A stretch of DNA of 64,000 nucleotides from Erythrobacter sp. YT30 (GCF_001542875.1 NZ_LMAF01000001.1:682001-746000); one strand, 5' to 3'. Shown: positions 45,432-54,009, counted from the stretch's first letter. Translations and numbers: made by a program. The notes: generated from the letters alone by a model not told the origin.

Positions 45432-47651
45432 TCACTCTGGCGGCGTAACGCCGTGGCTCTCCAAGAAACGGAAAATCGTGTTCCACAGATGCGGGGAGAT
45501 ATTCTCGCCTGCCACCCGGTGCGTATATCCGGGATAAAGCATCATTTCGAATGGCACATTGCCTTCCTGCAGAACGCTGATCAGTTCGGATGAATTCTCA
45601 AACACTACGTTATCATCCGCCATGCCGTGGATCAGCAACAAGGGGTCGCTGATCTTGGTAGCATCAGGAATGGCGCTGGCCTTTTCATAGGCCTCGGGCA
45701 CTTCGCGCGGATCGCCCATAAAGCGCTCTGTATAATGCGTGTCGTAAAGGCCCCAGCGCGTAACAGGCGCGCCCGAAATGCCCGCTGCGTAGAGCCCCGG
45801 ATCGGCCTGCAACTGTTTGAGCGTCATATATCCGCCATAGGACCAGCCATAGAGCGCGATCTTGTCGGGATCGACGAAATCAAGCGTTTTAAGATACTCA
45901 GCGCCCGTCTTCTGATCGCGCACTTCTACACCGCCCATGGCGCGATAAATCGGCTGCTCAAAGTCGACCCCGCGATTGGCAGTCCCGCGATTATCGAGCG
46001 CGAAGTAGATATATCCTTTATCGACGACAGCCTGGGCCAGTGCCCCACCCCAACCTTTATCGACGATCTGCGGACCTGGGCCCGAGTAGTGATAGTAGAA
46101 GACAGGGTATGTCTTGCCCTCTTCCATCTCTGGCTTCATCATCATCCAGTGAAGCTGCGTCCCGTCCTCTGCAGGAATAGTGCCGTATTCTGGCGTAACA
46201 TGGCCGGCGAGATAGGGCGTGTAAGGGTGGTCTTGATCGAGCGCGTTTTCCTCAACCCACGTCAGCCTCTCGCCATCACTCGATGCGAGATAGCTTTGCG
46301 TCGGTTGGCTTGTGCCAGACCTTGAGACAAGCAGTGCACTGCCGGTCTTGTCCATGCTGGCAGAATTCGTGAAGTCTCCATCTGTGAGCTGAGTTGCAGG
46401 CGCTGAAGTTCGCAAAAGCGCGCGATAAATCTGCTGGGTGAGAACATTGGTTGTCGCCTGATAGAAAAATACGCCTTCTTCTTCATTGACGCCAACAAGC
46501 TCGGTTGTGGGTTCAGCGCCGCTCGTCAGAAGTGTCCAATATTCGCCATCAAATCGGTAGAATTGGCCAGTCCCGCTACGCTCCGACCACCACAGCAAGC
46601 TGCCATCCTTCAAAAAACGGTAATTGTCGGAAAGGTTGATCCAATAGTCCTCGCGAGCCGCTTTTTCGGTGAACCAAATCTCGCTCGCCCCTGTCGCCGG
46701 ATCGACCTTGAGCATATCGAGCACCGTCTGTTCGCGGTTCTGCCGCTGGACATAGAGCGAGCCATCAGGTGCCCAGTCGACGCGCGCGACGTAGATATCG
46801 GTGTCTTCACCCAGATCAATCTTCACCCGGTTCCCGCCATCAGGATCCATCACAAACAGCTCGACAATCGCATTGTCCGATCCCGCGACCGGATAGCGCT
46901 GATCGAAAACCTTGGTACCCGTCGCGCCAATCGCTGCGCGAGTTACAATGCCGACCGGGCTTTCGTCAGTGCGCTGGACGACAAGTCGGCTGTCATCGGG
47001 ACCCCACCAGTAGCCATCCATGCGGCTCATCTCTTCCTGTGCAACAAATTCCGCCTCGCCCCAGCGGATCGGGCCATCCTCTTTGGGCGTGATCGGGGCC
47101 GCTTCGGATCCGACCTCACCAACCCACAATTGCCGATCTCTCACAAAGGAGACGTAGTTCCCCTTGCTCGACAATTTCGGGTTCAGCTCGCTTTCCTCGG
47201 TATCGGTGAGGCGAGTTACTGTCCCATCGAGCTTTGCAAGGTAGAGATCGCCATCGAGCGGTACCAGAACGCCCGAGCCATCGCTTGCCCACTGGTAGCT
47301 GATGATGCCTTTAAGGTTGCCGACCCGAGCGCGCTCGCGCTGCATCTTTTCATCTTCAGACAGCTCGCGCCCAGTGCCGAGCTTCTCTGAATCCACCAGC
47401 ATCCGCCATTCCTGCGTGGCGATTTCAAAACCCCACAGATCGTAGCGCTCGCGGTCATCCTCGCGATTGCGCAGGAGCGTTAGAAATTTGCCGTCGGGCG
47501 AGAATTTGGCCTGACGTGGCGCTGGCCCGTTAAGGCTTGGCGAGGCGAAAACCCGCTCAAACGTCAGCTCGGTTTCGGTGGTCATATGATCGTCCGCGAG
47601 GGCAGAGGTGGAAAGCAGTGCGGCTGCAGCGGCGAAAATGGGTAAGCGCAT
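45432..47651 (-). CDS. Secreted dipeptidyl peptidase IV-type S9 peptidase
   Basis: The 739-residue protein has a signal peptide (MRLPIFAAAAALLSTSALAD) and a beta-propeller N-terminal half followed by the S9 hydrolase domain. The double-Glu motif of DPP4 (EFVAQEEMSR, E206-E207) anchors the N-terminus of substrates, and the catalytic triad is S604 (GWSYGGYM), D679 (HGMADDNV) and H711 (GYTHRVAGE). DPP4-type enzymes remove Xaa-Pro/Ala dipeptides from peptides in the periplasm. It sits alone between the hydrolase it converges with and the rplS terminator. Confidence 0.95.
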   Translation of the reverse strand: MRLPIFAAAAALLSTSALADDHMTTETELTFERVFASPSLNGPAPRQAKFSPDGKFLTLLRNREDDRERYDLWGFEIATQEWRMLVDSEKLGTGRELSEDEKMQRERARVGNLKGIISYQWASDGSGVLVPLDGDLYLAKLDGTVTRLTDTEESELNPKLSSKGNYVSFVRDRQLWVGEVGSEAAPITPKEDGPIRWGEAEFVAQEEMSRMDGYWWGPDDSRLVVQRTDESPVGIVTRAAIGATGTKVFDQRYPVAGSDNAIVELFVMDPDGGNRVKIDLGEDTDIYVARVDWAPDGSLYVQRQNREQTVLDMLKVDPATGASEIWFTEKAAREDYWINLSDNYRFLKDGSLLWWSERSGTGQFYRFDGEYWTLLTSGAEPTTELVGVNEEEGVFFYQATTNVLTQQIYRALLRTSAPATQLTDGDFTNSASMDKTGSALLVSRSGTSQPTQSYLASSDGERLTWVEENALDQDHPYTPYLAGHVTPEYGTIPAEDGTQLHWMMMKPEMEEGKTYPVFYYHYSGPGPQIVDKGWGGALAQAVVDKGYIYFALDNRGTANRGVDFEQPIYRAMGGVEVRDQKTGAEYLKTLDFVDPDKIALYGWSYGGYMTLKQLQADPGLYAAGISGAPVTRWGLYDTHYTERFMGDPREVPEAYEKASAIPDATKISDPLLLIHGMADDNVVFENSSELISVLQEGNVPFEMMLYPGYTHRVAGENISPHLWNTIFRFLESHGVTPPE

Positions 47652-47735
47652 GTCAAAGAAGGCCCCTTTGATTGTTCTTCAATGGACATGGAGAAACCTC
47701 AAACAAATTGCAAAGCCCGTCATTCGGCTCAAACG

Positions 47736-47768
47736 AAAAAGGGCGGCCCAGCCGGACCGCCCTTTCTA
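47736..47768 (-). terminator. Rho-independent terminator after rplS
   Basis: AAAGGGCGG pairs with CCGCCCTTT across CCCAGCCGGA, and the minus-strand reading continues into TTTTTCGTTT. It lies 20 bases past the rplS stop and closes the ffh-rplS operon before the S9 peptidase gene. Confidence 0.9.
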
Positions 47769-47788
47769 AATCTCATGTGCGAGAGAAA

Positions 47789-48157
47789 TTACGCCTTGGG
47801 CGCATTCTCACGGCGTTCCGCGATACGCGCACGCTTACCGGTGCGGCCACGCAGATAGTAGAGCTTCGCACGACGCACGACGCCGCGGCGCACCACGGTG
47901 ATGCTGTCGACAATTGGCGAATACAGCGGGAACACACGCTCCACACCTTCGCCAAAGCTCATCTTACGAACGGTGAAGTTCGAGTTGATGCTGCGGTTGG
48001 AACGCGCAATCACAACGCCTTCAAAGTTCTGGATACGCTCGCGCGTGCCCTCGATAACTTTAACGCCCACGCGAACGGTGTCGCCTGCGCGGAAGTCTGG
48101 GATTTCTTTTTCAACCTTGCCGATTTCTTCGGCTTCGATTTGCTGGATCAGGTTCAC
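47789..48157 (-). CDS. rplS: 50S ribosomal protein L19
   Basis: The GTG start overlaps the trmD stop (GTGA) and yields the L19 start [20 protein letters not shown] (122 aa). The body has [40 protein letters not shown] and the closing [20 protein letters not shown] with [10 protein letters not shown]19 is at the subunit interface. It is the last gene of the operon, followed by a strong terminator. Confidence 0.97.
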   Translation of the reverse strand: MNLIQQIEAEEIGKVEKEIPDFRAGDTVRVGVKVIEGTRERIQNFEGVVIARSNRSINSNFTVRKMSFGEGVERVFPLYSPIVDSITVVRRGVVRRAKLYYLRGRTGKRARIAERRENAPKA

Positions 48158-48894
48158 TGGTCCGTTTCCTTGTCTTGTCGCCGCGCGCCAGAGGCAGACT
48201 GGTCCCGAGCGCTGATATAGCGCTCCCAAAGGTCCGGCCTGCGTAACCGAGTAATCTCTTCCGATCTGGCATGACGCCAAGCCGCAATCTTCGCATGATC
48301 CCCCGATCGCAGCACTTCAGGGATCGTGCGCCCTTCCCATTCCTGAGGTCGGGTGTAGTGCGGATATTCGAGCAATCCTTCTTCGAAAGATTCCTCAGCC
48401 CCACTAGAAGCCGCGCCCATTACGCCGGGAAGCAGCCGAATGCAAGCATCAAGTATGGCAATGGCCGCCGTTTCGCCACCGGAAAGAACGATGTCGGCGA
48501 GAGAGACTTGTTCGATCTGAGGTCGCGCTTCGAAGAGGCGCTCGTCAAAACCCTCGAAACGGCCGCAGATGATGGTGACTCCGGGACCTGAAGCAATCTC
48601 GCGGATCCGGGCTTGCGTGATAGGTTTGCCGCGCGGGGTCATTGCGATGATCGGACGGCTATCCGCGACGCTATCAAGCGCCGCCGCGATCACATCCGCC
48701 TTGAGCACCATCCCTGCTCCACCGCCAGCGGGTGTGTCGTCAACGGTGCGGTGCTTGTCGGTCGTGAAGTCACGCGGGTTGACGGTCGCGCAGGACCAAT
48801 CGTCGCGTTCGAGCGCCTTGCCCGCCAGCGAAGTGCCCAGCGGTCCGGGAAACATCTCCGGATAGAGCGTGAGGATGGTGGCGGCGAAGGTCAT
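48154..48894 (-). CDS. trmD: tRNA (guanine-N1)-methyltransferase TrmD
   Basis: The ATG of [20 protein letters not shown] overlaps the stop of the preceding gene (ATGA) and gives 246 residues. Knot-fold motifs for SAM are [49 protein letters not shown] and the terminal [16 protein letters not shown]. It methylates G37 of tRNAs with Pro, Leu or Arg anticodons, preventing frameshifts. Its place between rimM-linked genes and rplS is classical except for the three inserted genes. Confidence 0.97.
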   Translation of the reverse strand: MTFAATILTLYPEMFPGPLGTSLAGKALERDDWSCATVNPRDFTTDKHRTVDDTPAGGGAGMVLKADVIAAALDSVADSRPIIAMTPRGKPITQARIREIASGPGVTIICGRFEGFDERLFEARPQIEQVSLADIVLSGGETAAIAILDACIRLLPGVMGAASSGAEESFEEGLLEYPHYTRPQEWEGRTIPEVLRSGDHAKIAAWRHARSEEITRLRRPDLWERYISARDQSASGARRQDKETDQ

Positions 48895-49280
48895 GGATCT
48901 ATCCATTCGCCACGTTCGAGAACTTTGGCGATGTGCCCGAGTTCAAGCCGCTCAAGTTCGGGCTTTTGCGGAAATGCAGTATCGCTCCATGGCAAACGAA
49001 GGAAGTTCCACAAGGCAGCATAAGGTGCGAGCATCGACACGCCTTCGTTGAAACAGATAAAGCGCTCCCACGGCCATTCTCGCACCCATTCGCCGTAGCG
49101 GTCCACGATTTGAAGCACGAAGTCATCGCCGTCGTCTCCTGTGACAGTGAGATCCTGATCGACGGCAGATGAGAGGGTCGCGTGCTTGTACCCGAACTCC
49201 TCGCGGGCGAGCCAAAGGACGAAAGGCTTTGCTCCCTCGTCAAACGGCGGTGCGTTAGCCTTTCGACCAAACAACCCCAT
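48891..49280 (-). CDS. Small conserved-looking protein, unknown function
   Basis: The ATG of [20 protein letters not shown] lies inside the nitrilase 3' end and gives 129 residues. The protein is acidic with a [20 protein letters not shown] strand pattern and a tryptophan-rich middle ([14 protein letters not shown]), no cysteine motifs, no membrane segment. I do not recognise it. Overlaps of 26 bases with nitrilase and 4 bases with trmD show strong translational coupling. Confidence 0.6.
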   Translation of the reverse strand: MGLFGRKANAPPFDEGAKPFVLWLAREEFGYKHATLSSAVDQDLTVTGDDGDDFVLQIVDRYGEWVREWPWERFICFNEGVSMLAPYAALWNFLRLPWSDTAFPQKPELERLELGHIAKVLERGEWIDP

Positions 49281-50211
49281 TTTTGGGCTCCGTATCCACA
49301 TTGAGCTCAAACACATCAGGCCGCGAGTAATGCCCGTCGGTATCGAGGCTTGCTAGCCCCTGCCCGATCTCTGACAAATCCAGCTCAGCGTGGAGGATTT
49401 CTTCGTCTTCGCCTGCCTGTGCTAGCACCCGCGCATCGGGTGCCACGATGATTGAGCCGCCGCGATTGAGCACTGAATTCTCGATGGCTTCAAAGAGTTC
49501 TCTGGCTTCTGGCGAACCGCCGACGCGCATTAAGCCTTCGAACAGGTCCTCTTTCGACTGCACCAACCCTGCGGCCAGCACAAAACACCGCCCCTCCATC
49601 GCATAGTGCCGCGAGGCCAGCGCATATTCTTCGCGCACTGTGGGCCAAGCGGCGATGTGCACGCTCTCACCCAGATTGTGCATCGCAGCGCGGGCGAGCG
49701 GCATCCAGTGTTCCCAGCAGATGAGGTTGCCCGCTCTGCCCCATTCTGCCTCGTGCACGCCAAGTGTCGATCCATCGCCGCGCATCCAGACTAAACGCTC
49801 GCCATGGGTCGGCACCAGCTTGCGATGGTCTAGCGGCGGCTCGCCGGGGCGCAGCAGCAATTGGTTGTTGTAAAGGCTCCGGCGCACTCGCTCATGCGCG
49901 CCGATAGAGATGCACGCCCCGCTTTCATCGCACAGTTCCTGCAAAGGGAGCAGTCGCTCGTCACCCGGCACAATTGCTTGATCGAGCATGATCTGGTGGA
50001 GCGCCTTGGTCCCCGGATGATCCCACAAGGCAGCACCCGGAGCCTCATCCAGCCACAGCGGATAGCCGCCCAGAAACGTCTCGCCAAAAGCAACTAGCTT
50101 TGCACCGCCTTCAATAGCCTCACGAGCGAGACGCGTCGCTTTTTCGATACCGCCGGTGAAATCGAGCGGGATCGGAGCGGCCTGGCAGATGGCGACGGGG
50201 AGAGTGGTCAT
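49255..50211 (-). CDS. Nitrilase-family carbon-nitrogen hydrolase
   Basis: The 318-residue protein has the Glu-Lys-Cys triad at E44 (AFGETFLGGYP), K131 (DHRKLVPTHGERLVW) and C165 (GNLICWEHWMP). The WEHWMP segment and the ring of Tyr near YPLWLD resemble aliphatic or arylacetonitrilases, as opposed to the biotinidase or N-carbamoylase classes. It is placed inside the rpsP-rimM-trmD-rplS operon, overlapping a 111-residue membrane-protein gene by four bases at its start. Confidence 0.9.
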   Translation of the reverse strand: MTTLPVAICQAAPIPLDFTGGIEKATRLAREAIEGGAKLVAFGETFLGGYPLWLDEAPGAALWDHPGTKALHQIMLDQAIVPGDERLLPLQELCDESGACISIGAHERVRRSLYNNQLLLRPGEPPLDHRKLVPTHGERLVWMRGDGSTLGVHEAEWGRAGNLICWEHWMPLARAAMHNLGESVHIAAWPTVREEYALASRHYAMEGRCFVLAAGLVQSKEDLFEGLMRVGGSPEARELFEAIENSVLNRGGSIIVAPDARVLAQAGEDEEILHAELDLSEIGQGLASLDTDGHYSRPDVFELNVDTEPKNGVVWSKG

Positions 50212-50543
50212 TCAAATACTTCCGGATCGATCTTGGACACCCGACCGCGACTTCGACGCCTGATCAGAAAGAAGGCGAAAGGGAACCCGATCACCAGCGC
50301 AAGAATAAGAGCGCCGACAATGAGAGGAAAAAGTGCAACCGTCGGATCGGTCGGTCCAGAAAGCGCCACCACCGTCCAATATGCAGGAAGCATCGGGATG
50401 GCGCCAGCGATCACAGCTGCAACAAGCGACTTTCCAATGGTGCTTCTATTGGAAAAAAGCAGATCAATGACGAAGGCGAGCAAAAGTGCAATTCCGGCGA
50501 CAAAGCCAACCAAAACAAGCAGTCCGATGAGTCCAGAAACCAT
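50208..50543 (-). CDS. Small membrane protein, about three helices
   Basis: The 111-residue product has hydrophobic segments at about 5-28, 40-60 and 73-95 and a basic-to-acidic tail (RRRSRGRVSKIDPEVFE). Starting at ATG four bases after the rimM stop and overlapping the nitrilase start (ATGA), it is translated within the operon. Function is unknown. Confidence 0.6.
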   Translation of the reverse strand: MVSGLIGLLVLVGFVAGIALLLAFVIDLLFSNRSTIGKSLVAAVIAGAIPMLPAYWTVVALSGPTDPTVALFPLIVGALILALVIGFPFAFFLIRRRSRGRVSKIDPEVFE

Positions 50544-50547
50544 GCGT

Positions 50548-51066
50548 TCAGTCTTCCGCGAAAGCGGCTGAAATCACAAGTCTTGTCTCATCCCATCCGA
50601 TGACTGCAGCTTCGGTGATCGGGACCATGAAGGTCTTTTGTCCCTTGGCTGGTACCGGTTCTCGGGTGATTTCGATAATGTCAGTCGCGCCGTAATTCTG
50701 GACGGCAGCCACCGTGCCCACGGCCTCGCCCACATCTGTTTCGACCAGAAGGCCCACCAAATCGGCGTGATAGTATTCGCCCTCACCCAGATCTGGCAAA
50801 GCATCGCGCGACACAGTCAACACGGTACCGCGCAATTTTTCGGCCTGGTTGCGATTGGATATGCCTGCAAAGCGGGCGACACCGCCCCCTTTGTTGTCAG
50901 AGCGGATTTTGCTGAGCCTTAGTTCGCGGCCATCATCACGCGCCAAAAAGACCTTGTGCTGGGAGAGCGCTTCCACGCCCTCTCCGAACAATTTGAGGCG
51001 CACTTCGCCATTTACCCCATGCGCGCCGGTTATGGCGGCAAGTTCGATGGGTCTGGCGTTGCTCAT
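50548..51066 (-). CDS. rimM: Ribosome maturation factor RimM
   Basis: The ATG giving MSNARPIELAAITGAHGVNG (172 aa) matches the RimM start; a 14-residue extension upstream would run into the repeat region. It has the barrel motif VNGEVRLKLFGEG, then the PRC-like half GEYYHADLVGLLVETDVGEA and TFMVPITEAAVIGWDETRLV. RimM helps assemble the 30S head with S19. It follows rpsP after 120 bases that hold an inverted repeat. Confidence 0.96.
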   Translation of the reverse strand: MSNARPIELAAITGAHGVNGEVRLKLFGEGVEALSQHKVFLARDDGRELRLSKIRSDNKGGGVARFAGISNRNQAEKLRGTVLTVSRDALPDLGEGEYYHADLVGLLVETDVGEAVGTVAAVQNYGATDIIEITREPVPAKGQKTFMVPITEAAVIGWDETRLVISAAFAED

Positions 51067-51076
51067 ACTCAGAAAG

Positions 51077-51169
51077 CCGCTCGCCCTGAGCCTGCCGAAG
51101 GTTTGCACTTCTGATGGCTCGTTGGGGCCAAACAGAAGAGCACTGTATCGAAAAGCTCAGTACGAGCGG
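51077..51169. repeat. Imperfect inverted repeat, REP-like, between rpsP and rimM
   Basis: CCGCTCGCCCTGAGCCTGCC (51077-51096) is mirrored by a sequence ending CTCAGTACGAGCGG at 51169, whose complement is CCGCTCGTACTGAGC. The arms share CCGCTCG and CTGAGC and flank about 42 bases. This CCGCTCG-CTGAGC-CTGTCGAA sequence is a widely scattered palindromic element in sphingomonads and other bacteria as I recall. It is inside the operon, so it would appear in the rpsP-rimM mRNA as a stem-loop. Confidence 0.65.
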
Positions 51170-51186
51170 CAAATGGCATTGGGCGC

Positions 51187-51750
51187 TTAACCCTCGGCCT
51201 TCTCTTCGCCGCTATCTTCAGCGGGAGCGTCTTCGGCTGGTGCCTCTTCCGCCGGTGCTTCTTCAGCAGCAGCTTCTTCTGCAGATGCCTCTTCTGCTGC
51301 GGCTTCCTCGGCTGGAGCCTCTTCGGCTGCCGCTTCTTCGGTGGCTGCTTCTTCGGTGGCTGCTTCTTCGTTCTTAGCCTCTTCTTCAGCGGCCTTGGCT
51401 GCTTCTTCGGCTTCCTTCAGCTTCTCAGCTTTCTCTTCGGCGCGCTCAACAGCCTTCTCACCCGGCTTGCCCTTATTGGGGTTGTTGCGAGCGGGACGCT
51501 CTTTGATGCCTGCTGCATCAAGGAAACGCAGAACGCGGTCAGAAGGCTGGGCACCAACGCCGAGCCAGTAACGTGCGCGGTCTTCGTTCAGCGTGACGCG
51601 CTTTTCATCGTCCTTGGCGAGCAGCGGGTTGTAGGTTCCGATCTGCTCGAGATACTTACCATCACGCGGGGAACGGCTGTCAGCCGCCACGATGCGGTAA
51701 TAAGGACGCTTTTTCGCGCCACCGCGCGAGAGCCTCAATGCAATTGCCAT
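51187..51750 (-). CDS. rpsP: 30S ribosomal protein S16 with long Ala/Glu tail
   Basis: S16 is usually 80-90 residues; this one is 187. Residues 1-95 are normal ([60 protein letters not shown]). Residues 97-187 form an acidic, helical, disordered-looking tail with many EEA units ([20 protein letters not shown] and so on). Such tails occur in related bacteria but vary in length. The tail should not block assembly but could bind basic partners. It lies 44 bases after ffh on the same strand. Confidence 0.95.
   Translation of the reverse strand: MAIALRLSRGGAKKRPYYRIVAADSRSPRDGKYLEQIGTYNPLLAKDDEKRVTLNEDRARYWLGVGAQPSDRVLRFLDAAGIKERPARNNPNKGKPGEKAVERAEEKAEKLKEAEEAAKAAEEEAKNEEAATEEAATEEAAAEEAPAEEAAAEEASAEEAAAEEAPAEEAPAEDAPAEDSGEEKAEG
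51211..51372. repeat. Degenerate tandem repeat coding the EEA tail of S16
   Basis: This segment of rpsP consists of near-repeats of about 12-15 bases encoding E-E-A-(A/P/S)-A-E units (GCTTCTTC and GCCTCTTC words recur on the plus strand). Repeats of this type can change copy number by slippage, and the number of EEA units may differ between strains. Confidence 0.7.
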
Positions 51751-51794
51751 AATAGTCTACCTTTCACATTCAAATATCTGAAATTACGTACAAA

Positions 51795-53285
51795 TTATTT
51801 CTTGGGTTTTCCGCCCAAACCGGGAAGGCCCGGTGGCAATCCGTCGGCGCCGGCGCCGGGGCCGCCGAGGCCTGGAAGTCCGCCAGGTGGCATTCCGCCA
51901 CCGGGGCCGCCCATTCCCGGCATTCCGCCAGACCCTCCGCCGAACATTGCGGCAAGCCCCTTGAGGCCACCCATCTTCTTAATCTGTTTCATCGCGCGGG
52001 CCATTTCCTGATGCATTTTGAGCACCTTGTTGACCGTTTGCACATCGGTGCCGCTGCCTGCTGCCACACGCTTTTTGCGCTTGGCATTCATAAGGCCGGG
52101 ATTGGCGCGTTCCTTGGCTGTCATGGATGAAATGATCGCATCCATGTGGACGAGCACTTTGTCATCCATGTTCGAAGCAGCCATCGCCGCTTTCGCTTTC
52201 TTCATGCCCGGCATCATGCCAGCAAGCGCGCCGAGCCCACCCATATTGCGCATCTGCTTAAGCTGCATGCGCAGATCGTTGAGATCGAACTTGCCCTTCT
52301 CAAAATTGCGAGCAAGCTCTTCGGCTTCCTCTTCCTTGATCGTTGCCGCGGCCTTTTCGACAAGGCTGACGACATCGCCCATGCCAAGGATACGATCTGC
52401 AACGCTGGAGGGGCGGAAGGCTTCGATCTGGTCGAGCTTTTCGCCTGTGCCTGCGAACTTGATCGGCTTGCCTGTGACAGCGCGCATCGAGAGCGCAGCA
52501 CCGCCGCGCGCATCGCCGTCCATCCGGGTAAGTACAACGCCTGTCAGCGGCACCTCATTGGTGAAGCTTTGGGCCACGTTGACCGCGTCCTGACCTGTCA
52601 GCGAGTCCACGACCAAGAGCACTTCGGTTGGCGCCGATACGCCGGAAACGGCCTTCATCTCCGCCATCAGTGCCTCATCGACGTGCAAACGGCCTGCGGT
52701 GTCAAGCAGGAGCACATCGAAATTCTGGAGTTTTGCGGACTCCATCGCGCGGCGGGCGATATCAACTGGCTGCTGGCCTGCGACAATCGGAAGCGTCGCG
52801 ACATCAACCTGCTCGCCCAGCACGGCAAGCTGTTCCTGCGCCGCCGGACGATTGACGTCGAGCGATGCCATCATCGCTTTCTTGCCGTGCTTTTCGCGCA
52901 GCATTTTTCCGAGTTTGGCCGTGGTGGTGGTTTTACCCGAGCCTTGGAGGCCCACCATCATGATCACGACCGGCGGCTTGACCTCAAGATTTAGTCCCTC
53001 AGAGCCGCCATCGCTGTCTTCACCGCCAAGTGTGGCGATGAGTTCATCATGGACAATCTTTATGACCTGTTGGCCGGGTTTGACCGATTTGAGGACTTCC
53101 TGACCGACTGCCTTTTCCGTGACACTGTCGATGAACCGGCGTGCAACAGGCAGCGCAACGTCGGCTTCAAGCAGAGCAACGCGCACTTCGCGCATCGCAT
53201 CGCGCACGTCCTGCTCTTTAAGCGCGCCGCGACCTTTGAGGCGATCAAAGACGCCGCCCAAGCGGTCAGACAAATTGTCAAACAT
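51795..53285 (-). CDS. ffh: Signal recognition particle protein Ffh (SRP54)
   Basis: The ATG of MFDNLSDRLGGVFDRLKGRG (496 aa) is preferred over an upstream TTG. The NG domain has GLQGSGKTTTTAKLG (P-loop), DVNRPAAQEQL, DTAGRLHVDEALMAEM and TRMDGDARGGAALSM. The Met-rich M domain (about 330-460) has MKQIKKMGG and MPGMKKAKAAM and should bind the 4.5S RNA. The C-terminus adds an unusual Gly/Pro/Met-rich tail (GGSGGMPGMGGPGGGMPPGG). It targets membrane proteins to FtsY at the inner membrane. Confidence 0.97.
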   Translation of the reverse strand: MFDNLSDRLGGVFDRLKGRGALKEQDVRDAMREVRVALLEADVALPVARRFIDSVTEKAVGQEVLKSVKPGQQVIKIVHDELIATLGGEDSDGGSEGLNLEVKPPVVIMMVGLQGSGKTTTTAKLGKMLREKHGKKAMMASLDVNRPAAQEQLAVLGEQVDVATLPIVAGQQPVDIARRAMESAKLQNFDVLLLDTAGRLHVDEALMAEMKAVSGVSAPTEVLLVVDSLTGQDAVNVAQSFTNEVPLTGVVLTRMDGDARGGAALSMRAVTGKPIKFAGTGEKLDQIEAFRPSSVADRILGMGDVVSLVEKAAATIKEEEAEELARNFEKGKFDLNDLRMQLKQMRNMGGLGALAGMMPGMKKAKAAMAASNMDDKVLVHMDAIISSMTAKERANPGLMNAKRKKRVAAGSGTDVQTVNKVLKMHQEMARAMKQIKKMGGLKGLAAMFGGGSGGMPGMGGPGGGMPPGGLPGLGGPGAGADGLPPGLPGLGGKPKK

Positions 53286-53318
53286 CGTCTTCAAACTCCT
53301 CTTCCGAACAACAGCCCG

Positions 53319-53360
53319 AAAAAAACACGAAAAACGCCGGCGGACGAAACCTCGTCGGCC
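53319..53360 (-). terminator. Rho-independent terminator after the tRNA-Ala gene
   Basis: On the minus strand GACGA-GGTT-TCGTC, extended by GGC/GCC around one C-C mismatch, is followed by GGCGTTTTTCGTGTTTTTTT. It lies between the tRNA and ffh, so it would stop read-through from the tRNA. No obvious ffh promoter could be placed after it. Confidence 0.75.
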
Positions 53361-53407
53361 AGCGTGCGAAGCAATTGCTTCGGCTTGCTTACTTCAATTC
53401 AAAATGA

Positions 53408-53483
53408 TGGTGGAGCCTAGCGGGATCGAACCGCTGACCTCAACACTGCCAGTGTTGCGCTCTCCCAGCTGAGCTAAGGCCCC
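53408..53483 (-). tRNA. tRNA-Ala, anticodon GGC
   Basis: Read on the minus strand, the 76-base sequence starts GGGGCCTTAGCTCAGCTGGG (acceptor and D arm), has the anticodon arm CACTGGCAGTG with anticodon GGC, the variable TTGAGGTC, the T arm GCGGTTCGATCCCGC and ends with acceptor GGCTCCA plus an encoded CCA. The acceptor 5' strand GGGGCCT pairs with AGGCTCC with one G-T pair. A G-U in the acceptor third pair as needed by alanyl-tRNA synthetase was not verified in detail. A promoter and terminator flank it. Confidence 0.93.
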
Positions 53484-53503
53484 ATATCATCATTTGCAGG
53501 CCT

Positions 53504-53532
53504 AACATAAACCTGCATCCCTGCTCTCGCAA
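53504..53532 (-). promoter_or_regulatory. Candidate promoter of the tRNA-Ala gene
   Basis: On the minus strand TTGCGA (-35, 4 of 6 to consensus) and TATGTT (-10, 4 of 6) are separated by exactly 17 bases. The tRNA begins 20 bases after the -10, giving a short leader of about 14 bases. Position and spacing are good; the hexamers are only fair. Confidence 0.55.
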
Positions 53533-53667
53533 GGAGCAGCGCCACTATGGCTGCTCCCCACAAAAAGCAAGAAATTTCTCGGAAGGTAAAGGATCCCGGA
53601 CTGCGCCTGAACGAAAGGTCGCTAAGTCTTTGTCGCAATAGACTGTGACAGCGACCAGTCTTCAGCG

Positions 53668-54009
53668 TCAGCTGTCGTCCTCTCCGTCGTCATCACCTTT
53701 GCCCTTGGAAACACCAAGGTCATCGTCGCCGCCAAGATCGACGTCGCTGTCAGGTGTGTTCTCGCTTTCATCGATATCGCCGATATCGTCGAGATCATCA
53801 TCTCCGCCGAGATCGCTATCAGCCTCGCCGTCTTTTTTCTTCTTGTCGTCTTCATCAAACGGGATTGGCTGTTTGGATTTGAGCACGGGCTCTGGATCCC
53901 AGGTTTCACCGCATTCGATGCAGGTGACAGGGTCATCCTTGCCAAGATCGTAGAAACGTGTCCCGCATTTGGGGCAGGAACGCTTGGTTCCCCATTCCGG
54001 CTTCGCCAT
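53668..54009 (-). CDS. FYDLN-type acidic zinc-ribbon protein (TIGR02300)
   Basis: The 113-residue protein starts MAKPEWGTKRSCPKCGTRFY and continues to DLGKDDPVTCIECGETWDP: CPKC and CIEC form a zinc ribbon and FYDL is the family name motif. The rest is highly acidic, with two DLGGDDDL blocks (near residues 66-73 and 91-98). The family is found mainly in alphaproteobacteria and its function is unknown. It lies divergent to aroA across 179 bases. Confidence 0.9.
   Translation of the reverse strand: MAKPEWGTKRSCPKCGTRFYDLGKDDPVTCIECGETWDPEPVLKSKQPIPFDEDDKKKKDGEADSDLGGDDDLDDIGDIDESENTPDSDVDLGGDDDLGVSKGKGDDDGEDDS

Noticed and set aside
46563..47390. A 275-codon plus-strand frame inside the S9 peptidase
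   Set aside because: It lacks any family motif, and the minus strand carries an intact catalytic domain.
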